NCBI GenBank assembly: GCA_002373855.1
Contig: DFKO01000150.1
Coordinates: 1-13,270 of the forward strand
Reading direction: 5' to 3'
DNA: 13,270 nt
From: Lachnospiraceae bacterium UBA3643
GTDB taxonomy: Bacteria > Bacillota > Clostridia > Lachnospirales > Lachnospiraceae
Positions 1-6,368 of the stretch are shown piece by piece. A program made the position numbers and the translations under genes. Position 1 is the first letter of the stretch, and every line of letters starts with the position of its first letter. Below the pieces are notes generated by a model that searched no databases, was not told the DNA's origin, and was given only the letters and a program-made list of their open reading frames with translations.

Positions 1-4
1 TCAT
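1..4 (-). CDS. First codon of a gene leaving the left edge
   Basis: On the minus strand an ATG (positions 4 to 2) sits seven bases after a perfect GGAGG ribosome site (complement of 11-15), so a gene probably starts here and continues outside the window. The product cannot be read. It lies 117 bases downstream of the XRE/HipB-like gene on the same strand, so a HipA-like kinase partner is possible but entirely inferred. Positions 5-121 hold no ORF of note. They contain a half-match (63-71) to the operators upstream of the XRE gene and a bulged AT-rich inverted repeat at 96-113. Confidence 0.5.
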
Positions 5-121
5 AATATTCCTCCTTCTGTACTCAATACGCGAGTGTGAGCTAATTAATTAACAAGAATCAATAATAGCATATCACTGCTTGTTTTCTTTGTCATTTAA
101 CCATTGGTTTAAATATAATAA

Positions 122-406
122 CTACTTATTCTCATTTATTACCTCCTCTATACTGCGATATGAAGGTTTTTCAAATACTGCTTTCAGATCATTTATCATC
201 CCCAGCTCCATCATCACCTTAATAAAAGAAAACAGGGATATCATTCCTGTTTCCTCAAATTTTCTATACGATGCATAGCTGACATTGGCTCTTGCAGCCA
301 TCTGTTTCTGTGTGATCTTTTTTCTTTTTCTTATATTTTTTATCTGTTTTGCTATCTCTACCGCAATCTCATCCGGGCCATCCAGCAAAAAATCGAACTG
401 TTCCAT
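122..406 (-). CDS. XRE-family HTH repressor, HipB-like (94 aa)
   Basis: Small cytoplasmic DNA-binding protein. Residues about 15-70 form an XRE/Cro helix-turn-helix, with ITQKQMAARANVSYASYRKF (31-50) spanning helices 2 and 3. The following segment (GMISLFSFIKVMMELGMINDL) and the tail ending in SIEEVI resemble HipB-type antitoxins that normally precede HipA kinases; this is recalled family resemblance, not a search. The start at 406 is chosen because GGAGGG lies five bases upstream; the longer reading from 457 would put this ribosome site and an operator inside the gene. Two palindromes at 421-436 and 460-479 flank its probable promoter, which points to autoregulation. No HipA gene is visible; the next gene downstream shows only its first codon. 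It could equally be a stand-alone regulator. Confidence 0.8.
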   Translation of the reverse strand: MEQFDFLLDGPDEIAVEIAKQIKNIRKRKKITQKQMAARANVSYASYRKFEETGMISLFSFIKVMMELGMINDLKAVFEKPSYRSIEEVINENK

Positions 407-420
407 ACGCACCCTCCAAT

Positions 421-436
421 TGCTATTATAATGGCA
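421..436. promoter_or_regulatory. Proximal operator-like palindrome of the XRE gene
   Basis: TGCTATTATAATGGCA is a 16-base inverted repeat with one mismatched pair. It ends a few bases upstream of the ribosome site (412-417) of the XRE gene and covers a TATAAT-like element read on the minus strand. Binding here would block initiation of that gene. The repressor assignment is inferred from position. Confidence 0.6.
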
Positions 437-457
437 TTTTATACGCATTTTTGTCAA
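425..457 (-). promoter_or_regulatory. Candidate promoter of the XRE gene
   Basis: On the minus strand a perfect -35 TTGACA (457-452) is followed by CATTAT (433-428) at 18 bases. The better-matching TATAAT (430-425) sits at 21 bases, which is long. The choice of -10 is unresolved, but both options lie inside the proximal palindrome. Confidence 0.45.
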
Positions 458-459
458 TT

Positions 460-479
460 ATTGCTACTATAATAGCAAT
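460..479. promoter_or_regulatory. Distal operator-like palindrome of the XRE gene
   Basis: ATTGCTACTATAATAGCAAT is a 20-base inverted repeat with one mismatched pair and nearly the same sequence as the element at 421-436. The two centres are 41 bases apart, about four helical turns, which suits two repressor dimers on one DNA face. It starts just after the methyltransferase stop codon at 482. Confidence 0.6.
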
Positions 480-481
480 CC

Positions 482-1378
482 TCACGGCACCCACCTGCCA
501 CTTGCGCCGCATGGGAGGATGAGTCCGCTCTCCTCCCGGAGACCTATCTCACTACTCTCTGCTCTGCCGCCGTATTTTCTGATTATGGCTGTCTCGATCA
601 TATGATTCAGCACTGCCGGCTGGAGCCCTGTCGTATATGAATTGATGAGGAGAAACAGCGGTGTGTCGGAAATCAAATTGGCACAAAGCTCGATAAACGG
701 ATATACCGACTCCTCTATCTTCCATATCTCTCCTTTGGGACCTCTGCCGTATGACGGCGGGTCCATGATGATGGCATCGTACTTATTGCCCCTGCGTATC
801 TCTCGCTCCACAAACTTTACGCAGTCATCGACGAGCCACCTTATCCTGTCACCGGGGATATTTGATGATACCGCATTTTCCTTGGCCCATCCGACCATAC
901 CCTTTGACGCATCCACGTGGGTCACAAAGGCACCTGCTGCCGCAGCCGACACCGTTGCACCGCCAGTGTATGCAAAGAGATTCAGGACCTTAATCTGTCT
1001 GTCCGAATCTTCCTTACGGGCATCGCTGATTATCTGTGAGAACCAGTCCCAGTTTACCGCCTGCTCCGGAAAGAGTCCCGTATGCTTAAACGAAAACGGT
1101 TTTAAATGAAAACAAAGTGGATCTTTTGCCACTCCCTCCGGGAGTTCGTAATGGATATCCCATTCCTCCGGCAGGTTAAAAAATTCCCATTCACCGCCGC
1201 CTTTGGCAGACCTGTGATAGTGGCCGTTCTTTTTCTTCCATGCTTTATGGTCATGGGGTGTATTCCATATGACCTGGGGATCGGGACGAACAAGGATATA
1301 TCCGCCCCAGTCCTCACACTTTTCTCCGTTTGATGTATCGAGTACCCTGTATTCTTTCCAGTTATCGGCAACCCACAT
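482..1378 (-). CDS. Class I SAM-dependent methyltransferase, COG1092/RlmI-like (298 aa)
   Basis: Predicted SAM-dependent methyltransferase of the Methyltrans_SAM / COG1092 type, a group that includes 23S rRNA cytosine-5 methyltransferases such as RlmI. The SAM-binding motif I NLFAYTGGAT is at 133-142, DASKG (156-160) is the acidic ribose-contacting strand, and DPPSYGRG (206-213) is the catalytic-type DPP(S/F) motif. It lacks the N-terminal PUA domain of RlmI and instead begins with about 90 residues rich in Trp and His; short forms of about 290 residues are common in Firmicutes. AGGAGA lies seven bases before the ATG. It follows the GH113 gene by 24 bases and is probably co-transcribed with it. 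The exact target, rRNA or another substrate, cannot be read from the sequence. Confidence 0.88.
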   Translation of the reverse strand: MWVADNWKEYRVLDTSNGEKCEDWGGYILVRPDPQVIWNTPHDHKAWKKKNGHYHRSAKGGGEWEFFNLPEEWDIHYELPEGVAKDPLCFHLKPFSFKHTGLFPEQAVNWDWFSQIISDARKEDSDRQIKVLNLFAYTGGATVSAAAAGAFVTHVDASKGMVGWAKENAVSSNIPGDRIRWLVDDCVKFVEREIRRGNKYDAIIMDPPSYGRGPKGEIWKIEESVYPFIELCANLISDTPLFLLINSYTTGLQPAVLNHMIETAIIRKYGGRAESSEIGLREESGLILPCGASGRWVP

Positions 1379-1402
1379 ATTGCTGTCTCCTAAATATGAT
1401 TC

Positions 1403-2374
1403 TTACAGTTTAGCATACCAGTCCTTAAGGACTTTCTCCGCTTTCTTAAGGTGTATGTTGAAGCCCACATCCCTTGATGCAGTCTCCTCATCATCGTATA
1501 TAAATGTGCTCCAGTCCCACCAGAACATTCCGCCAAACCAGTCTTTTCCCGAGAATGTCTCAAGGCATGTATCATAAAACATTGCCTGCTCATCCTGGTT
1601 ATAGGGCAGATCCTTATGGGAGAAATCCCACGGCATGGATGAGCATGTATCTGCACTTCTGCAGCCTATCTCGATAAATACAATCTTTTTATTCCACTGC
1701 TTTGATATGACTTCCAGTTCTTTGCTGACCTTCTCCCAGTTTGCCATCATCTTATCCTTAACGGCTCCGTCCTTTCCTACCGGGAAGTATGCACTGGTTC
1801 CCACATAATCAACCATGTCAAACCACTTTACATCTCCCTCATGTCCGTGATTTGTGTTATATATAAGTTTTCCTTTATACATATCTCTTATCTCTGTTAG
1901 GAGCTTTCTCCAGTGCTTTTCCTTCCTCTCTGTTCCGCACATCTCACAGCCTACACAGAGCATCTCTGCTCCGCATTCCTGCCCGAGTTCTGCATAATAT
2001 TTCATAAATCCGGAATAAGCGTCAAACCATTTATTCCAGTAGATATCCTCCTCGCCTTCTTCAGGATCAAGGTCGGGAAAATCTATCCTCGCTCTCCATG
2101 TGGCATCGAGACAGTTTACCATGGGTTTGAGGCATACCTTTACCCCGTGGTCGTGGGCTCTCTTTATGGCTGCCATCACATCCCTGTCCGTATTGCTCTG
2201 CTTAAAATCAAATGAGATATCGGTGCTGACTGCATCCGACTGGTTTAAGACGACGCAGAGACATACCCAGTTGACCCCTGTCTTGTAGAGGAGCTCCTGT
2301 GACCTGATACCTTCCTCCGATCTCCACTCTCCGTGGTTGCCGTCGTAGCCGTAAGTAAATCCTTTAAATTCCAT
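1403..2374 (-). CDS. GH113-type glycoside hydrolase, beta-mannanase-like (323 aa)
   Basis: Predicted (beta/alpha)8-barrel hydrolase of clan GH-A, family GH113, whose characterised members cleave beta-1,4-mannans and manno-oligosaccharides with retention of configuration. The likely acid/base is Glu144 in VGCEM and the nucleophile Glu235 in FIEIGCRS, matching the IGTEL and EIGYRS patterns I recall for the family. WWDWS (285-289) near the C-terminus fits the last barrel strand. There is no signal peptide or membrane segment, so it probably acts in the cytoplasm on imported oligosaccharides. GGAGG lies six bases before the ATG. It sits between mntP (14-base gap) and the methyltransferase (24-base gap), and no sugar transporter or mannose-pathway gene is nearby. 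The family call is fairly firm; the substrate is inferred. Confidence 0.82.
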   Translation of the reverse strand: MEFKGFTYGYDGNHGEWRSEEGIRSQELLYKTGVNWVCLCVVLNQSDAVSTDISFDFKQSNTDRDVMAAIKRAHDHGVKVCLKPMVNCLDATWRARIDFPDLDPEEGEEDIYWNKWFDAYSGFMKYYAELGQECGAEMLCVGCEMCGTERKEKHWRKLLTEIRDMYKGKLIYNTNHGHEGDVKWFDMVDYVGTSAYFPVGKDGAVKDKMMANWEKVSKELEVISKQWNKKIVFIEIGCRSADTCSSMPWDFSHKDLPYNQDEQAMFYDTCLETFSGKDWFGGMFWWDWSTFIYDDEETASRDVGFNIHLKKAEKVLKDWYAKL

Positions 2375-2388
2375 TTGTAACCTCCGTT

Positions 2389-2961
2389 TTATATATTACT
2401 TATAAAAATTTCTATTCCGATACCTATCAGTATGAGTCCGCCTATCAGGTATGCTTTTGAAGCGATCTTTGTACCTATCTTTTTGCCAAATGCCAGTCCC
2501 GCCATACATATCAGGAATGTCACCAGGCCTATCACGGCTGAGTTTGCAAATGCTGACAAAAAAGTATATGACGCAATTGCAAATCCAACCGAGAGAGCGT
2601 CTATCGATGTGGCTACTCCCTGCACAAACAGGGTCCCATGCCCCATGGATTTATCCTTTACCTCATCGGCTCCCGTCTTGTTTATCAGGCCGTCGATGAT
2701 CATCTTGATACCGATATAGAGCAGCAGCACCAGAGCTATCCACGGGATAAACATCTGAAATCTCTTAAAATAAATTGCTATCGTATGGACGCATATCCAT
2801 CCAATGAGCGGCATGGCCATCTGAAATACACCAAACGTACCGGCTATCCTGCACATCCGCCCTTTCTTCATGTTCACATCGGCAAATCCGTCTGCCAGCG
2901 ACACAGAAAAGGCATCCATCGCAAGGCCAGCCCCGAGCAGTACGGAGTTGACCAGAAACAT
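2389..2961 (-). CDS. mntP: Manganese efflux pump MntP (190 aa)
   Basis: Inner-membrane Mn2+ exporter of the MntP/YebN (DUF204) family, with six predicted membrane helices arranged as two related halves. Each half carries the family's conserved acidic helix: AMDAFSVSLADG with Asp16, and SIDALSVGFA with Asp121. The ATG at 2961 places Asp16 at the same residue number as the key Asp in E. coli MntP, has AAGGA seven bases upstream, and gives 190 residues, close to the usual 188. A GTG at 2976 would add five residues but has a poorer ribosome site. It is the first gene of the mntP-GH113-methyltransferase cluster. I see no yybP-ykoY Mn2+ riboswitch in the short leader. Its role is protection against excess manganese. 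Confidence 0.93.
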   Translation of the reverse strand: MFLVNSVLLGAGLAMDAFSVSLADGFADVNMKKGRMCRIAGTFGVFQMAMPLIGWICVHTIAIYFKRFQMFIPWIALVLLLYIGIKMIIDGLINKTGADEVKDKSMGHGTLFVQGVATSIDALSVGFAIASYTFLSAFANSAVIGLVTFLICMAGLAFGKKIGTKIASKAYLIGGLILIGIGIEIFISNI

Positions 2962-3002
2962 AATTATTTCCTTCACCTTTTTATTCCTGAATCCTTCTTA
3001 TC

Positions 3003-3036
3003 GTAAAGAAAAAGAGCTTCGCAGTCGAAACTCTTT
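3003..3036 (-). terminator. Intrinsic terminator after the repeat-protein gene
   Basis: Read on the minus strand, AAAGAG-TTTCG pairs with CGAAG-CTCTTT around an ACTG loop (11 pairs including one G-U wobble) and is followed by a T-rich tract ending at 3003. It lies about 34 bases after the stop of the acidic repeat gene and upstream of mntP, separating the two transcription units. The stem has one mismatch read on the plus strand, so it suits the minus strand better. Confidence 0.75.
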
Positions 3037-3052
3037 ATTCTTTTCAAACATT

Positions 3053-3061
3053 ATTATATCA
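3053..3061 (-). promoter_or_regulatory. Extended -10 element, possible mntP promoter
   Basis: TGATATAAT is a perfect extended -10 on the minus strand. No good -35 is visible because it would fall in the tail of the repeat gene, but extended -10 promoters can do without one. If used, the transcript would cross the hairpin at 3003-3036 before reaching mntP. It may instead be chance in AT-rich DNA. Confidence 0.35.
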
Positions 3062-3069
3062 AAATATTT

Positions 3070-3687
3070 TTAAACTTCTTCATATATATCAAAATCTTCG
3101 AGCTCGTGAGGATCAAGTCCTGCCTTCTTAAGTGCATCAACTTTTTCAGATGTACTCATGCCCTCGAAATCATCGGGGTCAATGTGATTCTTAAGCAGGT
3201 CATAGAGAAGTATACCGTCAATGTACTCGTCAAATATACTGTCGAGGTAAAGCGGGTCGCATCCTTTATCCTCAAGGACATGTACTCTCTGTCTGCACCA
3301 CATGTTCTCAAAATCATCAGGTTCAATATCTGCCTCAAGCAGTACATATAGAGGTACGCCGTCGATAGCTTCGTCCCATGTGCTGAGGAGCTCCTTGGCA
3401 TCGAGTGACTTGTATTTAAAAAGTCTTACCTTGTCTCTGGTTGCCATTGATGCAAATTCATCGGCATCAATATTTGCTTCATAAAGCTCATATACAGGGA
3501 TACCATCTATTATCCTGTTGGCACTCTCAAGCTGCCAAAGCGGTATATCCGCGCGCTCAAGTGTATCGAGTCTCTCAGTTAAGCTCATCGCTTCGAACTC
3601 TTCCGGCTCTATCTCAAGATTCTTAAGGTCCCAGACATCTATGCCGTCGATCCTCTCTATTATTACATTATCCTTTTTTTCCTGCAT
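3070..3687 (-). CDS. Acidic protein of four tandem ~48-residue repeats, unknown function (205 aa)
   Basis: I do not recognise a family. After a 12-residue lead, the whole protein consists of four degenerate repeats at about 13-59, 60-107, 108-155 and 156-205. Each opens with IDG followed by a hydrophobic stretch (IDGIPVYEL, IDGVPLYVL, IDGILLYDL), then an acidic I(E/D)PDDFE-like turn with a conserved Phe and Met (FExM), a basic/hydrophobic helix and a (L/C)DP or similar turn. Predicted secondary structure would be mostly paired helices. The protein is strongly acidic and has no signal peptide or membrane segment. The ATG at 3687 has GGGGAG six bases upstream; a longer reading from 3732 would overlap lepB and lacks support. 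It follows lepB by 13 bases and is the last gene before the terminator. A protein-interaction scaffold is possible, but the function is unknown. Confidence 0.85.
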   Translation of the reverse strand: MQEKKDNVIIERIDGIDVWDLKNLEIEPEEFEAMSLTERLDTLERADIPLWQLESANRIIDGIPVYELYEANIDADEFASMATRDKVRLFKYKSLDAKELLSTWDEAIDGVPLYVLLEADIEPDDFENMWCRQRVHVLEDKGCDPLYLDSIFDEYIDGILLYDLLKNHIDPDDFEGMSTSEKVDALKKAGLDPHELEDFDIYEEV

Positions 3688-3700
3688 CCGATACTCCCCT

Positions 3701-4312
3701 TTAGTTGTATACTGCTTTCTCAAGTACCTCAAACTTAGGATATACTTTAAAATCCGATTTGCCTATTATCTTCTCTTTAGCCACAAACTTGTTTACCCAG
3801 TACCTTGAATCAAGGGAATTGCCCCTGTTATCTCCCATCATGAAATACATTCCGTCAGGAATCTCATACGGTCCGAAATCTGCGGTGTAAGCTCCGTCCG
3901 TATAGGGCTCTTCAAGTTTATTGCCGTTTATATACACATACCCGTCTATTCCCTGAATCACTTCTCCGGGCAGTCCGATGATACGCTTTATAAATATCTC
4001 ACTCTCGTCATCGGGATAGAAAAACGATACGATGTCGCCACGCTTCGGATCTGAAAATGCATACGCCAGTCTGAATATGGTCACCCTGTCATCTTCCGAA
4101 ATCGTGTCATACATGGAGCTTGACGGCACATGACCGAGTACAAATACATATGACCGAAGTATCAGTGCTATGCCGACCGCGATGGCAATACATATACCGT
4201 AGTCGAGGAAAATCTTAAGGACATCTGTCTTTTCTTCCTCTTCCTGTTTTTCCGTATCATTTGTTAATTCATTTATCTCATCTGTATCTACAGACTCATC
4301 AAATTTTTCCAT
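3701..4312 (-). CDS. lepB: Type I signal peptidase (203 aa)
   Basis: Membrane-bound serine protease that removes signal peptides from exported proteins on the outer face of the membrane. An unusually acidic cytoplasmic N-terminus (residues 1-30) precedes one membrane helix at about 33-53. The catalytic Ser66 lies in VPSSSM and the general base Lys109 in FIKRIIGLPGE, and the conserved GDNRGNSLDSR (160-170) follows. These form the standard Ser/Lys dyad and boxes of the S26A family. No clear ribosome site precedes the ATG; the gene starts 15 bases after the NUDIX stop, so translation may be coupled. It is followed closely by the acidic repeat gene. Some genomes have several signal peptidases (sip paralogues), so the symbol denotes function rather than a unique copy. 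Confidence 0.93.
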   Translation of the reverse strand: MEKFDESVDTDEINELTNDTEKQEEEEKTDVLKIFLDYGICIAIAVGIALILRSYVFVLGHVPSSSMYDTISEDDRVTIFRLAYAFSDPKRGDIVSFFYPDDESEIFIKRIIGLPGEVIQGIDGYVYINGNKLEEPYTDGAYTADFGPYEIPDGMYFMMGDNRGNSLDSRYWVNKFVAKEKIIGKSDFKVYPKFEVLEKAVYN

Positions 4313-4327
4313 CAGATCAATTAATAA

Positions 4328-4750
4328 TTACGCATCTGCCATGTCGCTCTTGATATGCTCAAGCAGTGTGGCATCAGCCGATACCCAGTCAACACTGTCC
4401 AGCTCATTTTTAGTGAGCCATCTGGCACCCATGTGCTCCTTGAGGACCATGTTGCCTGATTCCACATAGGCATAATAACATTTGAGAATCATGTGGAATT
4501 TGTCATAATCCTTCTCTATGGTACCTACATACTTGCCAACCATGAGCTTAATGCCAAGCTCTTCCCTGACTTCACGGACAAGTGTATGCTCTGCAGTCTC
4601 GCCCTTCTCGATTATGCCTCCGGGAAATTCCCACTTGCCTTTCATGTGGCCTATACCACGCTGGGTAGCCAGTATCTTTGTTTTTTCTTTGCTGTCGCAT
4701 ATTACGGCGGCGGCTACATTAACTACGGGTAGTCCGTTTTGTTCGCTCAT
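4328..4750 (-). CDS. NUDIX hydrolase, MutT/8-oxo-dGTP diphosphatase-like (140 aa)
   Basis: Small cytoplasmic pyrophosphohydrolase with a complete NUDIX box: GG-x5-E-x7-REVREELG-I, starting in the segment WEFPGGIIEKGETAEHTLVR. The KGKWEFPGG lead-in and WLTKNELDSVDW tail match MutT-type enzymes that hydrolyse oxidised dGTP and so limit mutation. Related NUDIX proteins have other nucleotide substrates, so the exact reaction is inferred. AGGGG lies five bases before the ATG. It is the first gene of a cluster with lepB and the repeat gene, behind a candidate promoter at 4809-4836. A short hairpin (4763-4781) lies just upstream of the ribosome site. Confidence 0.9.
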   Translation of the reverse strand: MSEQNGLPVVNVAAAVICDSKEKTKILATQRGIGHMKGKWEFPGGIIEKGETAEHTLVREVREELGIKLMVGKYVGTIEKDYDKFHMILKCYYAYVESGNMVLKEHMGARWLTKNELDSVDWVSADATLLEHIKSDMADA

Positions 4751-4762
4751 ATTAACCCCTTT

Positions 4763-4781
4763 CGCCTTTCAAATGAAGGCG
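4763..4781. other. Hairpin in the leader of the NUDIX gene
   Basis: CGCCTT (4763-4768) and AAGGCG (4776-4781) form a perfect six-pair stem around a seven-base loop, one to two bases upstream of the AAAGGGG ribosome site. No T-run follows on either strand, so it is not a terminator. It could affect translation or message stability. Confidence 0.4.
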
Positions 4782-4808
4782 GCGCAAATTAAAAAACCTT
4801 CTTAAAAT

Positions 4809-4836
4809 ATGATACCACTTTTGGTGCAATTATCAA
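4809..4836 (-). promoter_or_regulatory. Candidate promoter for NUDIX-lepB-repeat cluster
   Basis: On the minus strand TTGATA (4836-4831) and TATCAT (4814-4809) are 16 bases apart, each matching five of six consensus bases. The -35 overlaps the potD stop codon. The spacer contains a small inverted repeat (ACCA-N4-TGGT, 4814-4825). No convincing terminator for the pot operon is seen in this 82-base gap, so read-through is also possible. Confidence 0.5.
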
Positions 4837-6368
4837 TTAAGCTTTCTTGCCTTTATAAGCAGGGTCAGGACACCTGCAAGGCACAATACAAATACTGCCC
4901 AGGCCGCTACGCCCATGTCTTTTATATTATAGCAACGGACATTAATCCACATCTGATTGATTCTAGCATTGGCCTCCGGATCGAAATACTCCATGATGGC
5001 GCTTCGCTCTATTACATCGTTTGTGGGATACTGGGCAAAGAGCTGTCTGTTGCTCTGCTCCGAGCACGCTGTGATGACATAGTCTTCATCATCCTCGTCC
5101 CCTGAGAAGAAATATCCGACAGGATAATCTATCACATCTTCCTCATCCTCTTCTGCACCGTAGCACCAGTCGAGATACTCAAATACAGTATCATCGTCTC
5201 CGCCTGCAATTACAGATGTATATCCGATGTAGTACATATTTCTGACTACATTCTCAGGCATTGAGAGGAAGTTTACAAAAGCCTCGGCTGCTGCCTGCTT
5301 CTGCTCATCTTCTCCTATACCGTCCTTAAGCATTACCCATCCGTCAAACCAGAGGTTTGTACATTCCTCAGGTACAGCATATGCGAGGTAGAGGCCTTCT
5401 TCTTCAGCCTGGTCCATGGCGTATACACCGTCACCTGACCACTGATAGTTGGCTACAACCTTGCCTGTGACCATGTCTGCCTTACCTGAGTCACTCTCGA
5501 ATGAATATACATTATTCTGGGTATCCTGAAGATAATCCTGGGCTTTCGCAATCGTACCTTCCGATACATCATTCATAATGGTAGCAAGTTTTGCCTGATA
5601 ATCATCGGCAGACTTAAAGCTGTCTGAAAGGAGAATATCACTGTTGATTGCGCCGATGGCTGCAAAAAGTGAATCTCTTACATTATCCTTAATGGTAATC
5701 TGTCTGTTGTATTTCTCATTATTGATGATGGCCCATGTAGATGCGTCCTCTTCAGATACATACTCGGGATTGTAGAGTATGCCTGTCACACCCCACATAT
5801 ATCCGGCTGCATATTTACTCCATGGCTCACCGCCTATCTCGTTTTCCTCAAATACCTGCCTGATATACGGAGATACTCCGTTTATATAATAGTTATCTTC
5901 ATTTCCGGCATCAAAGAAATCATCGGAGTAGGGGAGCAGTTCATCCTCCGCCATCAGCTTCATGATCATATAGTCCGAGGGACATACGAGGTCAAACTGT
6001 GTACCGAGAGTGAGCATGTTGTAAAGTTCCTCATTTGAACCAAAGCAGCTGTACTCGACGGATACCCTGATACCGGTCTGGTCATAGTACCACTGCTCAA
6101 AGTCCTCTACCATCGATGATTCGGAAAATATATCTCCGCTCTCCAGGTCGATGACTTCCTCCTCGTCCCAGTCGCCCTCGTCGATATACTCTTCCCAGTT
6201 GCATATACGCAGGACTACCACATTGTCTTCTGCACCTGCCTGCATACCATTCATATCTAGGGCAGGAAAAGATGCCAGGAGGATTAATGACAAAAATATT
6301 ATTGGCATTATTATTCCAAGTATTCTGTAAAAGCCTGTTATTTTTTTACGATTAATTGTTTTTCTCAT
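4833..6368 (-). CDS. potD: Spermidine/putrescine-binding protein PotD, long and C-terminally anchored (511 aa)
   Basis: Extracellular substrate-binding subunit of a polyamine ABC importer. The mature domain opens with LRICNWEEYID (53-63), the hallmark first strand of PotD/PotF proteins, and contains further family segments such as FDLVCPSDYMIMKL (125-138), GYMWGVTGILYN (189-200) and LWFDGWVM (339-346). Residues about 16-33 are a hydrophobic signal segment, with AGA-ED (44-48) a plausible cleavage site; there is no lipobox Cys. The C-terminus (about 486-504) is a membrane helix followed by KARKLN, so the protein is probably anchored by its tail. At 511 residues it far exceeds the ~350 of E. 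coli PotD; acidic insertions lie at about 64-80 and 405-430. The start overlaps the potC stop as ATGA. Confidence 0.9.
   Translation of the reverse strand: MRKTINRKKITGFYRILGIIMPIIFLSLILLASFPALDMNGMQAGAEDNVVVLRICNWEEYIDEGDWDEEEVIDLESGDIFSESSMVEDFEQWYYDQTGIRVSVEYSCFGSNEELYNMLTLGTQFDLVCPSDYMIMKLMAEDELLPYSDDFFDAGNEDNYYINGVSPYIRQVFEENEIGGEPWSKYAAGYMWGVTGILYNPEYVSEEDASTWAIINNEKYNRQITIKDNVRDSLFAAIGAINSDILLSDSFKSADDYQAKLATIMNDVSEGTIAKAQDYLQDTQNNVYSFESDSGKADMVTGKVVANYQWSGDGVYAMDQAEEEGLYLAYAVPEECTNLWFDGWVMLKDGIGEDEQKQAAAEAFVNFLSMPENVVRNMYYIGYTSVIAGGDDDTVFEYLDWCYGAEEDEEDVIDYPVGYFFSGDEDDEDYVITACSEQSNRQLFAQYPTNDVIERSAIMEYFDPEANARINQMWINVRCYNIKDMGVAAWAVFVLCLAGVLTLLIKARKLN

Noticed and set aside
96..113. 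TTTAACC/GGTTTAAA inverted repeat downstream of the XRE gene
   Set aside because: The stem is bulged, has almost no loop and no T-run, so it does not qualify as a terminator.
642..1109. 155-codon open frame on the plus strand inside the methyltransferase gene
   Set aside because: It is antisense to a gene with intact family motifs, has no ribosome site and no recognisable domain.
2638..3006. 122-codon open frame on the plus strand across mntP
   Set aside because: Antisense to mntP, with low-complexity composition and no credible start site.
2962..3069. yybP-ykoY manganese riboswitch before mntP
   Set aside because: The gap is short and is taken up by a simple terminator hairpin; I see none of the conserved riboswitch segments.
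3688..3732. Longer N-terminus for the four-repeat protein
   Set aside because: It would overlap the lepB tail, and the ATG at 3687 has a strong ribosome site.
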